A stretch of 64,000 bases of DNA from Candidatus Sumerlaeota bacterium (GTDB lineage: Bacteria; Sumerlaeota; Sumerlaeia; Sumerlaeales; Sumerlaeaceae). The notes beneath the pieces are model-generated. The model did no database searches, was not told the DNA's origin, and saw only the letters and a program-made list of their open reading frames with translations. The stretch is from assembly GCA_012513815.1 (NCBI GenBank), contig JAAZBM010000010.1:1-64000 (forward strand), written 5' to 3'. A program made the position numbers and the translations under genes. Each line of letters starts with the position of its first letter. Within the stretch, counting starts at the first letter, position 1. This document shows positions 39,228 through 48,653 of the stretch, piece by piece.

Positions 39228-40949
39228 ATGAAACCGTTTGATGAAAACATTACGAAGCTCATTAAGTCACGCTATCCTATTATCTACGTACACACATGGG
39301 AAGAAAACAGGCTCATCGATACTGTCAAGGAAGTTGTCGAAAAAATCCGTAACGAAACCGTAAACAAAACGGATCGCAAAATCTATCTCTGGAGCTCAAC
39401 AAAAGGCATCGTCGAAACTCGACGCAAAGAAGGCAACGCCGAAAGCGAAGAACAAATCAAAGACACGCAAGACATCCTGAAGGCGCTGACGCAAGTCGAG
39501 CGGTGCACCAACAACGCAATCTTCATTTTCAAAGATATGCACCAATACTTCGGATACTGCAACAGACCACCCGACAACGAAGTCATCAGAAAAATCCGCG
39601 ACCTCGTCCCGACAATCCAAGAAGGAACATCCGCATTCATCACGCTCATCTTCGTCTCGCCGAGCCTCGTCCTACCGCAAGAACTCCAAAAAGATGTGAC
39701 GGTGCTCGAATTCCCGCTGCCCACATTCGACGAAATCATGGAAATCCTCAACGGCATCATCGAGGACCACAAAGACCTTCCGCACGTACACATCGACCTC
39801 AACAAAACGCAAAGTGAGCAACTCGTCCGTGCCGCAATGGGACTAACGAGTTCCGAAGCGCGGCGAGCCTTCATGAAAGCAATTGTCGGAGACAAAACCC
39901 TCAGCGTCAAAGATGTCGACATCATCCTCGAAGAGAAACAGCAAATCATCAAGAAAAGCGGAATCCTCGAATTCATCAACTCCGAACTCAAAATCGAAGA
40001 TGTCGGCGGCCTCGAAAACCTCAAGGCGTGGCTCCGAAAAAGAAACAAGTCATGGCTCGAAGACGCCAAGAGATACGGCGTCCCCGCGCCCAAAGGCGTC
40101 CTCATCACCGGCGTCCCCGGCTGCGGAAAAAGCCTCGTCGCCAAAGCCATCAGCACCATGTGGCAAATCCCGCTACTCCGCCTCGACGTCGGCCGCATTT
40201 TCAGCGGCATCGTCGGCAGCAGCGAAGAGAACGTCCGCAACGCCATCAGCACCGCCGAAGCGATTGCCCCGTCCATTCTCTGGATTGACGAAATCGAAAA
40301 AGGCTTCAGCTCCTTCGGCGGGCACAACGGCGACAGCGGAACATCAAGCAGGGTATTCGGCACGTTCCTCACATGGATGCAAGAGAAAACAAAACCCGTC
40401 TTCGTCATCGCGACAGCCAACAACATCGAAACGCTCCCGCCCGAATTCCTCAGAAAAGGACGCTTCGACGAGATTTTCTTCGTTGACCTTCCCACCAACA
40501 ACGAGCGACAAGACATCTTCAAGGTTCACCTTGACAAACGCCTGCTCAACAAAGACGGAACACCCAAAGAACCCGAAGTCATGGGCAACTTCGAAATCTC
40601 GCAGACCGTCCTCTCGAATCTCGCCGAGCTTACCGAAGGTTTCGTCGGTGCCGAAATCGAACAGATTGTCATCACGGCGCTTTTCGAGGCGTTCGCCGCC
40701 AACAGAAGCATCACCTATGACGACCTCAAAAAGTCGATTCAAGACACCGTGCCTCTTTCGATAACGCAGGCGGAACGCATCATCACCATTCGCGAATGGG
40801 CAAACGCCCGGGCCGTCGCCGCAACGAGAAGAGAAGACCTCGTCGGCTACAGCACCGAAAGCCCCGAAACGAAAAACGAAACCAAGGAAGCGGCAACCAA
40901 CGACGTCACCAAGAAGCGCGGTGGAAGATCGCTCACGGTCGATATGTAG
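39228..40949 (+). CDS. AAA+ ATPase, Ycf46-like
   Basis: N-terminal SRYPIIYVHTWEENRLI; Walker A GVPGCGKS; Walker B ILWIDEIEKGF; GRFDEIFFVDLP; layout as in Ycf46-type ATPases. Confidence 0.85.
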   Translation: MKPFDENITKLIKSRYPIIYVHTWEENRLIDTVKEVVEKIRNETVNKTDRKIYLWSSTKGIVETRRKEGNAESEEQIKDTQDILKALTQVERCTNNAIFIFKDMHQYFGYCNRPPDNEVIRKIRDLVPTIQEGTSAFITLIFVSPSLVLPQELQKDVTVLEFPLPTFDEIMEILNGIIEDHKDLPHVHIDLNKTQSEQLVRAAMGLTSSEARRAFMKAIVGDKTLSVKDVDIILEEKQQIIKKSGILEFINSELKIEDVGGLENLKAWLRKRNKSWLEDAKRYGVPAPKGVLITGVPGCGKSLVAKAISTMWQIPLLRLDVGRIFSGIVGSSEENVRNAISTAEAIAPSILWIDEIEKGFSSFGGHNGDSGTSSRVFGTFLTWMQEKTKPVFVIATANNIETLPPEFLRKGRFDEIFFVDLPTNNERQDIFKVHLDKRLLNKDGTPKEPEVMGNFEISQTVLSNLAELTEGFVGAEIEQIVITALFEAFAANRSITYDDLKKSIQDTVPLSITQAERIITIREWANARAVAATRREDLVGYSTESPETKNETKEAATNDVTKKRGGRSLTVDM

Positions 40950-40974
40950 CGCAAATATACGGAGGTAAAAGAAC

Positions 40975-41739
40975 ATGTCATGCGTCGTCATCGGATTCCC
41001 AATCGGACTCGCAATGTGGACAGCAATCGCTGCCGCATCAACACCTAAAGTGGTGCAAACATCAAAGGAAATATACAAAGACTGGCTCGCGTCAACTAAA
41101 CTCGAACTACCGACATCGTTCCGAAGCAGCAAGGAACTCATCAAAGTCGTCCAAAAGTGCGGATACGACTGCGTCAAATGGGACGGCCGATACAAAACCG
41201 AAATCAACGGAACGGTCATCTTTTGGGAAAAAATCTTCGGACGATGGCACGCCGTCTCCGCCTCATACGACGCCCCCGTCGTCAGGAAATTCGTCGACAG
41301 AGTCAACGACGAAATGAAGATGGAAATCTTTAACATGGACAAGGCGAAAAAGGCTCTCGAAGAGAGCGAAAAGGCGGCCTCACGCCTCTGGACGACCAGC
41401 TTCACGGACGGCGATTTGCTCATCAAAGCCCTCGCGGACAAAGGCTTCTCCGCCAAACCGGATCCCGACGGCAACATCATTTGCGCCGTGGACGCCAAGT
41501 CCGCGCTCTGCTTCAGGCCCGTGGAAAACGGCCCATACTCCGTCGAAGTCAAGAACATCGACGACCTCAGCCAAGTCCATCGCGAGCTTGTCGAACTCGA
41601 CGGCCACTACAGACAGCTCATTCAACAACGAACGGTGCAGAACATCAAGAACAGAGCAAAGTCACGAAACATGACCATCGAATCGGAAACGGTTATGCAA
41701 GACCAATCTGTCGTCATCGTGCTCAACGTAGAGGAATAA
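40975..41739 (+). CDS. DUF1257 (Ycf35)-like protein, apparently with a tandem domain duplication
   Basis: C-terminal half SFTDGDLLIKALADKGFSAKPDPDGN...CFRPVENGPYSVEV...VQNIKNRAKSRNMTIESETVMQDQSVVIVL resembles DUF1257; linked to Ycf46-like and DUF2997 genes. Confidence 0.65.
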   Translation: MSCVVIGFPIGLAMWTAIAAASTPKVVQTSKEIYKDWLASTKLELPTSFRSSKELIKVVQKCGYDCVKWDGRYKTEINGTVIFWEKIFGRWHAVSASYDAPVVRKFVDRVNDEMKMEIFNMDKAKKALEESEKAASRLWTTSFTDGDLLIKALADKGFSAKPDPDGNIICAVDAKSALCFRPVENGPYSVEVKNIDDLSQVHRELVELDGHYRQLIQQRTVQNIKNRAKSRNMTIESETVMQDQSVVIVLNVEE

Positions 41740-41751
41740 AGGGCGAACTCT

Positions 41752-42531
41752 ATGGATAACGAATCGCGATTCGACCAATGGCAACGGCGACTTGACACCG
41801 ACGAAAAACAACTGGTATCTTTTTTCGACACAAAAGTCACCGCCTCGGACACTGTCTTTATCTTTCCCGACATCCCACCGGAAGTCTGGAAACTCACGCT
41901 AAATATCCCGGTCAGTAAGGACACGTGCGTTCTCGCCATCATCCTCATGTTCCTCGACGACTTCGACGGAACAAACGCCCTCATACTCACGACGAACGCG
42001 TTATGCCTGCGACAAAAAGCAAGAACGGTGACGTACCCTTACCAGACCAGCGCCGGAACTCAAGTCCCCGACGACATCATCGGAAAGATTAAAACAAAAT
42101 ACCCCGCGATTGCGGAATTTCTCGCGACCGTTACGGCGCCCGAATACGTCACGAACTTCCACAAGACGCTCCCGCACCAAAGTAGCACAAGCTTCCCGCT
42201 GATGCAGGACACACCCGACACGAACAACCTGCCATCCGCCCTCGAGAATTCACCCGCCACAAAACTCGACCCGACTCTCTCGTTCAGACTTGACCTCAAC
42301 AACGCGACCCTCGACGACCTACTCGAAATGCCCGGATTCTCGCTCGTCACGGCGCAATCGTTCATCAAAGAGAGAGACCGCCGCCACGGATTCGCCTCAT
42401 ACACCGACATCGGCGAGTTCCTCGACCTCCAGCCGCACCAAATCGAAAAACTCAGAATGGAAACGACTCTAAACCCAATGTCGGACAACACCATTTCAAA
42501 GGCCTCAAAAAGGGCCATCGTTGACTATTAG
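41752..42531 (+). CDS. Protein with C-terminal ComEA-type helix-hairpin-helix domain
   Basis: DLNNATLDDLLEMPGFSLVTAQSFIKERDRRHGFASYTDIGEFLDL matches ComEA-like HhH; N-terminal domain not firmly identified. Confidence 0.7.
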   Translation: MDNESRFDQWQRRLDTDEKQLVSFFDTKVTASDTVFIFPDIPPEVWKLTLNIPVSKDTCVLAIILMFLDDFDGTNALILTTNALCLRQKARTVTYPYQTSAGTQVPDDIIGKIKTKYPAIAEFLATVTAPEYVTNFHKTLPHQSSTSFPLMQDTPDTNNLPSALENSPATKLDPTLSFRLDLNNATLDDLLEMPGFSLVTAQSFIKERDRRHGFASYTDIGEFLDLQPHQIEKLRMETTLNPMSDNTISKASKRAIVDY

Positions 42532-42542
42532 GAGACAACACT

Positions 42543-42797
42543 ATGGCAAAGAAGAAAATCAAAATTCAAGTCATGAGCGACGGAATGATTCACACGGAAG
42601 TCTCGGGCATTAAAGGGAAAAAATGCATGGACTACATCAAAGTCATTGAAGAACTTGCGCAGATGACGACTATTCATTCTAAAGCGACTAAAGAATATTA
42701 TGAACCGGAAGACAAGGTTTATCTTACTCCGTCAACCAATCAAACGAAAACAGAGGATGTCTTGCCCACTGTTCAGCAACAGAACAAAATGGAGTAG
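42543..42797 (+). CDS. DUF2997-family small protein
   Basis: KIKIQVMSDGMIHTEVSGIKGKKCMDYIKVIEEL; 11-12 nt spacing within the operon. Confidence 0.7.
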   Translation: MAKKKIKIQVMSDGMIHTEVSGIKGKKCMDYIKVIEELAQMTTIHSKATKEYYEPEDKVYLTPSTNQTKTEDVLPTVQQQNKME

Positions 42798-42808
42798 GAC
42801 CGCAACTC

Positions 42809-43477
42809 ATGAAGAGCATTGAAAAAGGCAATACTGTTCTTCGCGTACATCAATACCTCCCGAGAACCGAAGCCGAAGGACCCGGTGTCAGAGCATGCGT
42901 CTGGGTACAAGGATGCTCAATTCACTGCAAAGGATGCTTCATGCAAGAAGCATGGGACCCAAATGCCGGCAAAGAATACGACGTAGAAGAACTCGCAAAT
43001 GACATCCTCGCGCAAAAAGACATCGAAGGCCTAACCATACTCGGCGGCGAGCCTTTCGACCAAGCCCACGCCGTCGGACTACTCGCATCAATCATGCACG
43101 TACACGGCCTATCCGTCATGACTTTTACCGGCTACAAAGTCGAAGAACTCTGGATGAAAAACGACACCGACGTCAACGCCCTACTCAACGCCACGGACCT
43201 GCTCGTTGACAGCCCGTTCATTCTCGAACTCGAATCGAACGACAGGCCATGGGTTGGCTCATCGAACCAGCGCTTCCACTTCCTCAGCAGCAGATACATC
43301 GACCTCAAGGACTCGCTACACACAATCAAAAACAAAATCGAAGTCCGCATCGACAAAAACGGACAATACAAAATCAACGGCATGGCGAGTAAGAAAATCC
43401 GAGACGAGATGTTTGACAAACTCCGCTGCCCCCAAAATAACTCAATCCCAATATCTGAGCCTAAACCGAGAGAATAA
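42809..43477 (+). CDS. Radical SAM activating-enzyme-like protein (NrdG/PFL-AE-like)
   Basis: GPGVRACVWVQGCSIHCKGCFMQEAWD (CxxxCxxC), LTILGGEPFDQ, VMTFTGYKVEEL. Confidence 0.85.
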   Translation: MKSIEKGNTVLRVHQYLPRTEAEGPGVRACVWVQGCSIHCKGCFMQEAWDPNAGKEYDVEELANDILAQKDIEGLTILGGEPFDQAHAVGLLASIMHVHGLSVMTFTGYKVEELWMKNDTDVNALLNATDLLVDSPFILELESNDRPWVGSSNQRFHFLSSRYIDLKDSLHTIKNKIEVRIDKNGQYKINGMASKKIRDEMFDKLRCPQNNSIPISEPKPRE

Positions 43478-43509
43478 TTCGGAATTATCTCACAAACAAA
43501 TTTTACTTT

Positions 43510-43538
43510 TTGACAGCAATAGCAAAAAACTTTATTAC
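43510..43538 (+). promoter_or_regulatory. Candidate sigma70-type promoter upstream of the acetyl xylan esterase gene
   Basis: TTGACA - 17 nt - TATTAC just upstream of the ATG at 43555. Confidence 0.4.
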
Positions 43539-43554
43539 GAAAGCTTGAATAACC

Positions 43555-44526
43555 ATGTCTGTAGATATGCCTTTAGAAGAACTTTTGAAATACAACGGAA
43601 CAAATGCCAGACCTAACGACTACGATGAATACTGGCAAAAGGCACTCGACGAACTCGACAACACAGCGCCATCGGTCAGACTGACACCCGCCGAATGGCA
43701 AATTCCAAATTTCGTCTGCAGAGACCTCTGGTTCCACGGCGTCCGAGGCGGCAAAATCTACGCGAAAGCGGTCAGACCGGCCGGCACGGAAAACACAAAA
43801 CTCCCCGCCCTCCTTCTCTTCCATGGTTACAGTGGCGCAAGCGAACCTTGGCAATACATGTTGGGATTCGCAGGCATCGGATTCGAAGTCTTCTACATGG
43901 ACTGTCGCGGACAGGCCGGCGCAAGCTACGACGACAACGGCAACAGAGGACGCACACACTTCGGAACGCTCATGAAAGGTGTCATGGACGGAGACCCACA
44001 GCGCCTTGCGTTCAGACACATCTATCTTGACACGGCGCAGCTCGCCAGAATCGTCATGAACCTCCCCGGGATCGACCCGGACAGAGTCGCCGTCTACGGC
44101 CAGTCACAAGGAGGAGCGCTCTCCGTCACATGCGCCGCGCTCGAACAAAGAATCGCCTACTGCGCCCCCGTATTCCCATACCTCAGCGACCACAAAAGAG
44201 TCTACGATCTCGCCTTCCCGGTCGGTGTCAACGAGGAAATCAACTACTGGTTCAGAACATACGACCCACAGCACAAGAGAGAAGATTGGCTCTTCGAACA
44301 ACTCGGCTACGTCGACATTCAGTTCCTCGCGCCACGTATCAAAGCCAAAACGCTCATGATGTGCGGACTCAAAGACACCTGTTGCCCGCCCTCATCGCAG
44401 TTCGCGATGTACAACAAAATCACCGCGCCCAAGCAACTCAGAGTCTTCCCGGACTTCATCCACGAAACGTTGCCCAACCAAGCGGACGAAATGCTGCAGT
44501 GGCTCTTGCCGCAGATTTTGGCATAA
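43555..44526 (+). CDS. Acetyl xylan esterase / cephalosporin-C deacetylase (AXE1 family)
   Basis: LLLFHGYSGASEPWQYMLGFAGIGFEVFYMDCRGQAG, VAVYGQSQGGALSV, GLKDTCCPPSSQFAMYNKI, FPDFIHE. Confidence 0.88.
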   Translation: MSVDMPLEELLKYNGTNARPNDYDEYWQKALDELDNTAPSVRLTPAEWQIPNFVCRDLWFHGVRGGKIYAKAVRPAGTENTKLPALLLFHGYSGASEPWQYMLGFAGIGFEVFYMDCRGQAGASYDDNGNRGRTHFGTLMKGVMDGDPQRLAFRHIYLDTAQLARIVMNLPGIDPDRVAVYGQSQGGALSVTCAALEQRIAYCAPVFPYLSDHKRVYDLAFPVGVNEEINYWFRTYDPQHKREDWLFEQLGYVDIQFLAPRIKAKTLMMCGLKDTCCPPSSQFAMYNKITAPKQLRVFPDFIHETLPNQADEMLQWLLPQILA

Positions 44527-44695
44527 ATCGCAACGCGACAAACACACCTAAACAAACGGACATGAAGCACCAACATCATGCCCACAATGGACTGTACGCT
44601 ACCTTTCCTAAATGAAAACCATAGCATACAGGTAATTTATTCTGTTTTGAGATTCCACCAAACTATTGCGATAAGGCAACACAAATAATCCCATC

Positions 44696-47023
44696 ATGAC
44701 CGACATCAAAAAAGCACAAAAGCCCAAAGTAAAAGACTACGGGAATTTCCTCGCGCTATGGAGAATGCTGCTCTATCTCAGAGGATACAAACTCGCGCTC
44801 TTCCTGATGCTCATGTGCATGATTGGTGAAGCGCTCGCGACCATGGGCACTCTCTCCCTCATCAAACCCATGACCGACCTCATGTTCACAGGACGACTGA
44901 TTGACAGACCCGAAGAAGGAAAACTCTCGCACTTTGTCCTCGGCCGCCCGAACGAGAGCGCCAACTCCGAGACCGTCGGCGTTGTCGGCGTCGGAGGCAT
45001 GGAAGACCAGACCGTCCGAAGCATCCGCTCATTCTTCACGCAATACATCACCCCGCAAACGACAACCGTCGCCATTGACCTCACACGAGTCGAGGGCATC
45101 GGTCCCGAAGGATGGTCCGCGATAGCGCTCGGCCAAACAATGGCAGACCAAACAACCGGAACAAAACTCATCGTCGCCCTGCCGCAAAACATCGAATTCC
45201 CCGAGAGTGTCACCACGGCGTCCCAACACTCGATATGCCTCACAACGACATCACAAACATGGCAAACTTGCCTGACGCAAATCATCCGAGACGCCGAAGT
45301 CCCGCCATCGCCCAAACAAGACATCGCCATCGCCGCGAACTCCTTCAAGGCAAAGGCATACGACGCCATCATGCCCTACATCGGATACATCGAGCGATAC
45401 AGCAAAGGCAACCTCTTCATGGTAATGGGCATGCTACTCGGCGTCATGCTATTCTTCGCGCTCCTCATGGCGATCTTCGGATACGGCCTCAACTACTACG
45501 CCAGCATGCTTGCCAGAATCGTCGCCATCAAGATGCAAGAAGAACTTTTCGCGCGATCCATGCAACAGGACGTCGCGTACTTCGCGCGAAAGCGGGACGC
45601 CGACCTCATGAGCATTGTCATGAGCGACACCGTCGTTGTGACTGACACCGTCGAAATCATTTTCTCCGGCCTCGTCAGAACCCCCATTACACTCGTCACA
45701 CTACTCATCGCGATGCTCATCATCTCGCCCAAGCTCACCTTATTCTGCATGACCGTCCTACCCGTCATGGGCATACTCATCGCCCTCCTCGGCAGAACCG
45801 TCAGACGCTACGGCAGAACAATGAGAGAAAGAGCCGCTGACCAGAATGTCGTCGTACAGGAAGCCTACACCGGCATCAGAGTCATCAAGGCATTCAACAC
45901 CGAAGCACGAGAAGCAAGCAGATTCCACGTACTCAACAACAGGCTCATGCGAGACTTCAAGAGAGTCGTCATCGCCACAGAAGCCGGCGAAAGAGCAATC
46001 AGGCTACTCGGATTCATCACCATCGGCCTCATGATATTCTTCGGAGGCTGGATTGTCCTCGGCACACGCGAACTCTCCGCATCCGACTTCACACTCTTCG
46101 TCGCCCTACTCTCCCAAGTCTTCAGGCCTCTGCAAGCAATCAGCAAAACAAACAGCAGACTCCAGCGGGGACTGGCATGTTGCGACCGTATCTATGCGGT
46201 ACTCGATGAAGAACCGACAATCGTCGACGCGCCCGACGCGACCGCAATGCCTAAAATCGCCAAAGAGATTCAGTTCAAAAACCTCTGCTTCAGATACGAC
46301 AACACCGACCACGACACACTCTGCGACATCAACATCACTGTCCCGTGTGGACAAAAAGTGGCAATCGTCGGCGAAACCGGCTCAGGCAAAAGCACTCTCG
46401 TCAACCTGCTACCAAGATTCTTTGACCCCACCAAAGGCCAAATACTCATCGACTCAAGAGACATCCGCACCGTAACGCAAGCATCACTCCGCGACCAAAT
46501 TGCGCTCATTACGCAAGAGACGGTTCTCTTCGACGACACCGTGGCCAACAATATCGCCTACGGAAAACCGGACGCCACAAAAGAGGAAATCATCGAAGCC
46601 GCTAAACAGGCAAACGCCCACAAGTTCATCACCGAAAGACTCGACAACGCCTACGACACCATCATCGGAACACGGGGCGGCAGACTCTCCGGAGGCGAAA
46701 GACAAAGACTGGCAATTGCCCGCGCAATCCTCAAAAACGCCCCGATTCTGATTCTCGACGAAGCAACAAGCGCGCTCGACACTGAAACCGAAAGCCTCAT
46801 CCAAGAAGCCCTCGACAGAGTCATGATTGGCAGAACCGTTTTCGTCATCGCGCACAGACTCAGCACCATCAGAAACTGCGACATCATCTACGTAATGGAC
46901 AAAGGACAAATCGTCGAAAGCGGGTCACAACAAGAACTGCTCGACATCCCAAACGGACGTTACGCAAGATTCTACAACATCCAGTTCGGCGGTGGCAACA
47001 ACAACCACGAAACAAACAACTAA
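44696..47023 (+). CDS. ABC exporter (MsbA-like, fused permease-ATPase) with large insertion between TM1 and TM2
   Basis: ABC exporter TM region; Walker A GETGSGKST, signature LSGGERQRLAIARA, Walker B ILILDEATSALD; extra ~170 aa after TM1. Confidence 0.92.
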   Translation: MTDIKKAQKPKVKDYGNFLALWRMLLYLRGYKLALFLMLMCMIGEALATMGTLSLIKPMTDLMFTGRLIDRPEEGKLSHFVLGRPNESANSETVGVVGVGGMEDQTVRSIRSFFTQYITPQTTTVAIDLTRVEGIGPEGWSAIALGQTMADQTTGTKLIVALPQNIEFPESVTTASQHSICLTTTSQTWQTCLTQIIRDAEVPPSPKQDIAIAANSFKAKAYDAIMPYIGYIERYSKGNLFMVMGMLLGVMLFFALLMAIFGYGLNYYASMLARIVAIKMQEELFARSMQQDVAYFARKRDADLMSIVMSDTVVVTDTVEIIFSGLVRTPITLVTLLIAMLIISPKLTLFCMTVLPVMGILIALLGRTVRRYGRTMRERAADQNVVVQEAYTGIRVIKAFNTEAREASRFHVLNNRLMRDFKRVVIATEAGERAIRLLGFITIGLMIFFGGWIVLGTRELSASDFTLFVALLSQVFRPLQAISKTNSRLQRGLACCDRIYAVLDEEPTIVDAPDATAMPKIAKEIQFKNLCFRYDNTDHDTLCDINITVPCGQKVAIVGETGSGKSTLVNLLPRFFDPTKGQILIDSRDIRTVTQASLRDQIALITQETVLFDDTVANNIAYGKPDATKEEIIEAAKQANAHKFITERLDNAYDTIIGTRGGRLSGGERQRLAIARAILKNAPILILDEATSALDTETESLIQEALDRVMIGRTVFVIAHRLSTIRNCDIIYVMDKGQIVESGSQQELLDIPNGRYARFYNIQFGGGNNNHETNN

Positions 47024-47055
47024 ACACAACAGCAAACAGCACAAATAATAAACTG

Positions 47056-47086
47056 ACAGCCTACCCGGAATCTCCGAGTAGGCTGT
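47056..47086. terminator. Terminator hairpin between convergent genes
   Basis: ACAGCCTAC...GTAGGCTGT 9-bp stem. Confidence 0.6.
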
Positions 47087-47137
47087 TCAATTAAGGACCT
47101 ACACGAGAAGCGCCGTTGCGCCCCTCATCAAAACCAA

Positions 47138-47719
47138 TTACATTGAGAAGTTGGTAACATCGTCTTCATCAAGACCACGAGCTGAACCGGCCTCGGTCAC
47201 ACCATTCGGGCCACAAGAATAAATCTGCACACCGGCCTGATTGAAGAAGTTATCCTTGAACGGACCTTCCTGAATCTTGCTACCGCCATTGGCCTCGCCA
47301 TACTTCTCGCTCGAGATAAAGCTATAAGGCATACCCCATGGGTCGATGATGTTGACTTGCTCGGCAACCGAAGCAGACGTCTGGGAATCAAGCTTGTTCA
47401 TCTGAATGTTCAGATAAGGGCCTTTCCAATTCGGCAAGTTCGCAACGTTGTAAACAACATCCGAGTGGAACAAACCGGTGCCAAAACCGGAACCATCCGC
47501 CAGCAAACTCCCTGTGCTCGGGTAACGACCGACATCCAACTTATAACGCTCAGCGGCAAGCGACATTTCGCGAATATCCGAAGCGGCCGTAGCGACGCGA
47601 GCATTATCAACTTCTTTAATATAAACACCCGTGATCATCGTCGCGAGCATCATGATAATCATGATAACAACCAGCATCTCCAAAAGGGTGAATGCTTTTG
47701 CTGAACTATTTCTTCTCAT
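47138..47719 (-). CDS. GspG-like type II pseudopilin (paralogue 5)
   Basis: AFTLLEMLVVIMI N-terminus, WKGPYLN, DPWGMPYSF, SCGPNG...DEDD. Confidence 0.85.
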   Translation of the reverse strand: MRRNSSAKAFTLLEMLVVIMIIMMLATMITGVYIKEVDNARVATAASDIREMSLAAERYKLDVGRYPSTGSLLADGSGFGTGLFHSDVVYNVANLPNWKGPYLNIQMNKLDSQTSASVAEQVNIIDPWGMPYSFISSEKYGEANGGSKIQEGPFKDNFFNQAGVQIYSCGPNGVTEAGSARGLDEDDVTNFSM

Positions 47720-47815
47720 TAGGTAGTACCTGTCCTTCTTGTTATGTTTTTCTCTTATTTGTAGTATATAATCACTAATAGCTGATTAACAATGTTTTGC
47801 GCGATTAATTGCAAC

Positions 47816-48646
47816 TTAGTCGTGCAACGTCCCGAAAAAGTAGAAGATATCATCTTTCATATAGTCATCATTCTGATACTCATTCATGATGCCATCCGGA
47901 CCCCAGCTTACGACAGCAAACTGTGGATTCGTCCGATAATTCCCATCACGACGAAGTTGACCATTACTAAAAGTGTTATTCTCCATGATATTACTCGAAA
48001 CGGTCTGAGACATTGGATAATAACCCGTCGGGCCATAAGGGCTATACAGGAAATATGGATTGCCCCAAGGATCAAGCGGAAAATCACGACGACGATCTGT
48101 ATCACTATTCAAATAGGAACTATCCGTCGGACCCGAATAGGTCGGAGGAATATACCAACGCTGGAAGGTTGCATAGGGGCCCTTCCACTGACGAATCATA
48201 CGCGTGACACGAGCATCAGCATTGGTGCTCTCACCCGTACCATAAACCGAAACACCGCCCAACCTAGACTGATTATCAAACTGACCTTCAAGATTCGTAT
48301 GAGCATTGATAACATACATGTTATCCGTCTCCAAGTTAATCTGGTTTCCACGACCCGCATACGTTCCATTATGAGTAATCGGGCGGTCATTCAAAATCTG
48401 CAAAGGAACAAAGAACCCAAATTCCATCGCGACAACTTCCTCAGCCTGACCAAGCATCTTACACTCAGCCTGCGCGATTGTAACACGAGCTTCCTTCATC
48501 TGGCTATTATAGACCATCACAATCAGGGTGGTGATAAAGGTCAAGATGGCCATAACGGTTACCAATTCCGTCAAGGTTAAACCACGGCGACCTGTCATTC
48601 TAATATCTGTTAAGGGGGTTTTCATTAGTTTAGCTCCTAATCTCAT
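47816..48646 (-). CDS. GspG-like type II pseudopilin (paralogue 4)
   Basis: GLTLTELVTVMAIL, WKGPYATF, DPWGNPYFLYSP, SWGPDG...DDI. Confidence 0.85.
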   Translation of the reverse strand: MRLGAKLMKTPLTDIRMTGRRGLTLTELVTVMAILTFITTLIVMVYNSQMKEARVTIAQAECKMLGQAEEVVAMEFGFFVPLQILNDRPITHNGTYAGRGNQINLETDNMYVINAHTNLEGQFDNQSRLGGVSVYGTGESTNADARVTRMIRQWKGPYATFQRWYIPPTYSGPTDSSYLNSDTDRRRDFPLDPWGNPYFLYSPYGPTGYYPMSQTVSSNIMENNTFSNGQLRRDGNYRTNPQFAVVSWGPDGIMNEYQNDDYMKDDIFYFFGTLHD

Positions 48647-48653
48647 TCTCTAC

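Noticed and set aside
39383-41558. 379- and 404-aa - strand ORFs over the AAA+ operon
   Set aside because: Antisense to a clear AAA+ ATPase with Walker motifs; Ser/Arg-rich low-complexity translation.
44578-44690. Short ORF MPTMDCTLPFLNENHSIQVIYSVLRFHQTIAIRQHK upstream of the ABC exporter
   Set aside because: The LPFLNE string faintly recalls a GT2 N-terminus, but there is too little sequence to support a remnant call.
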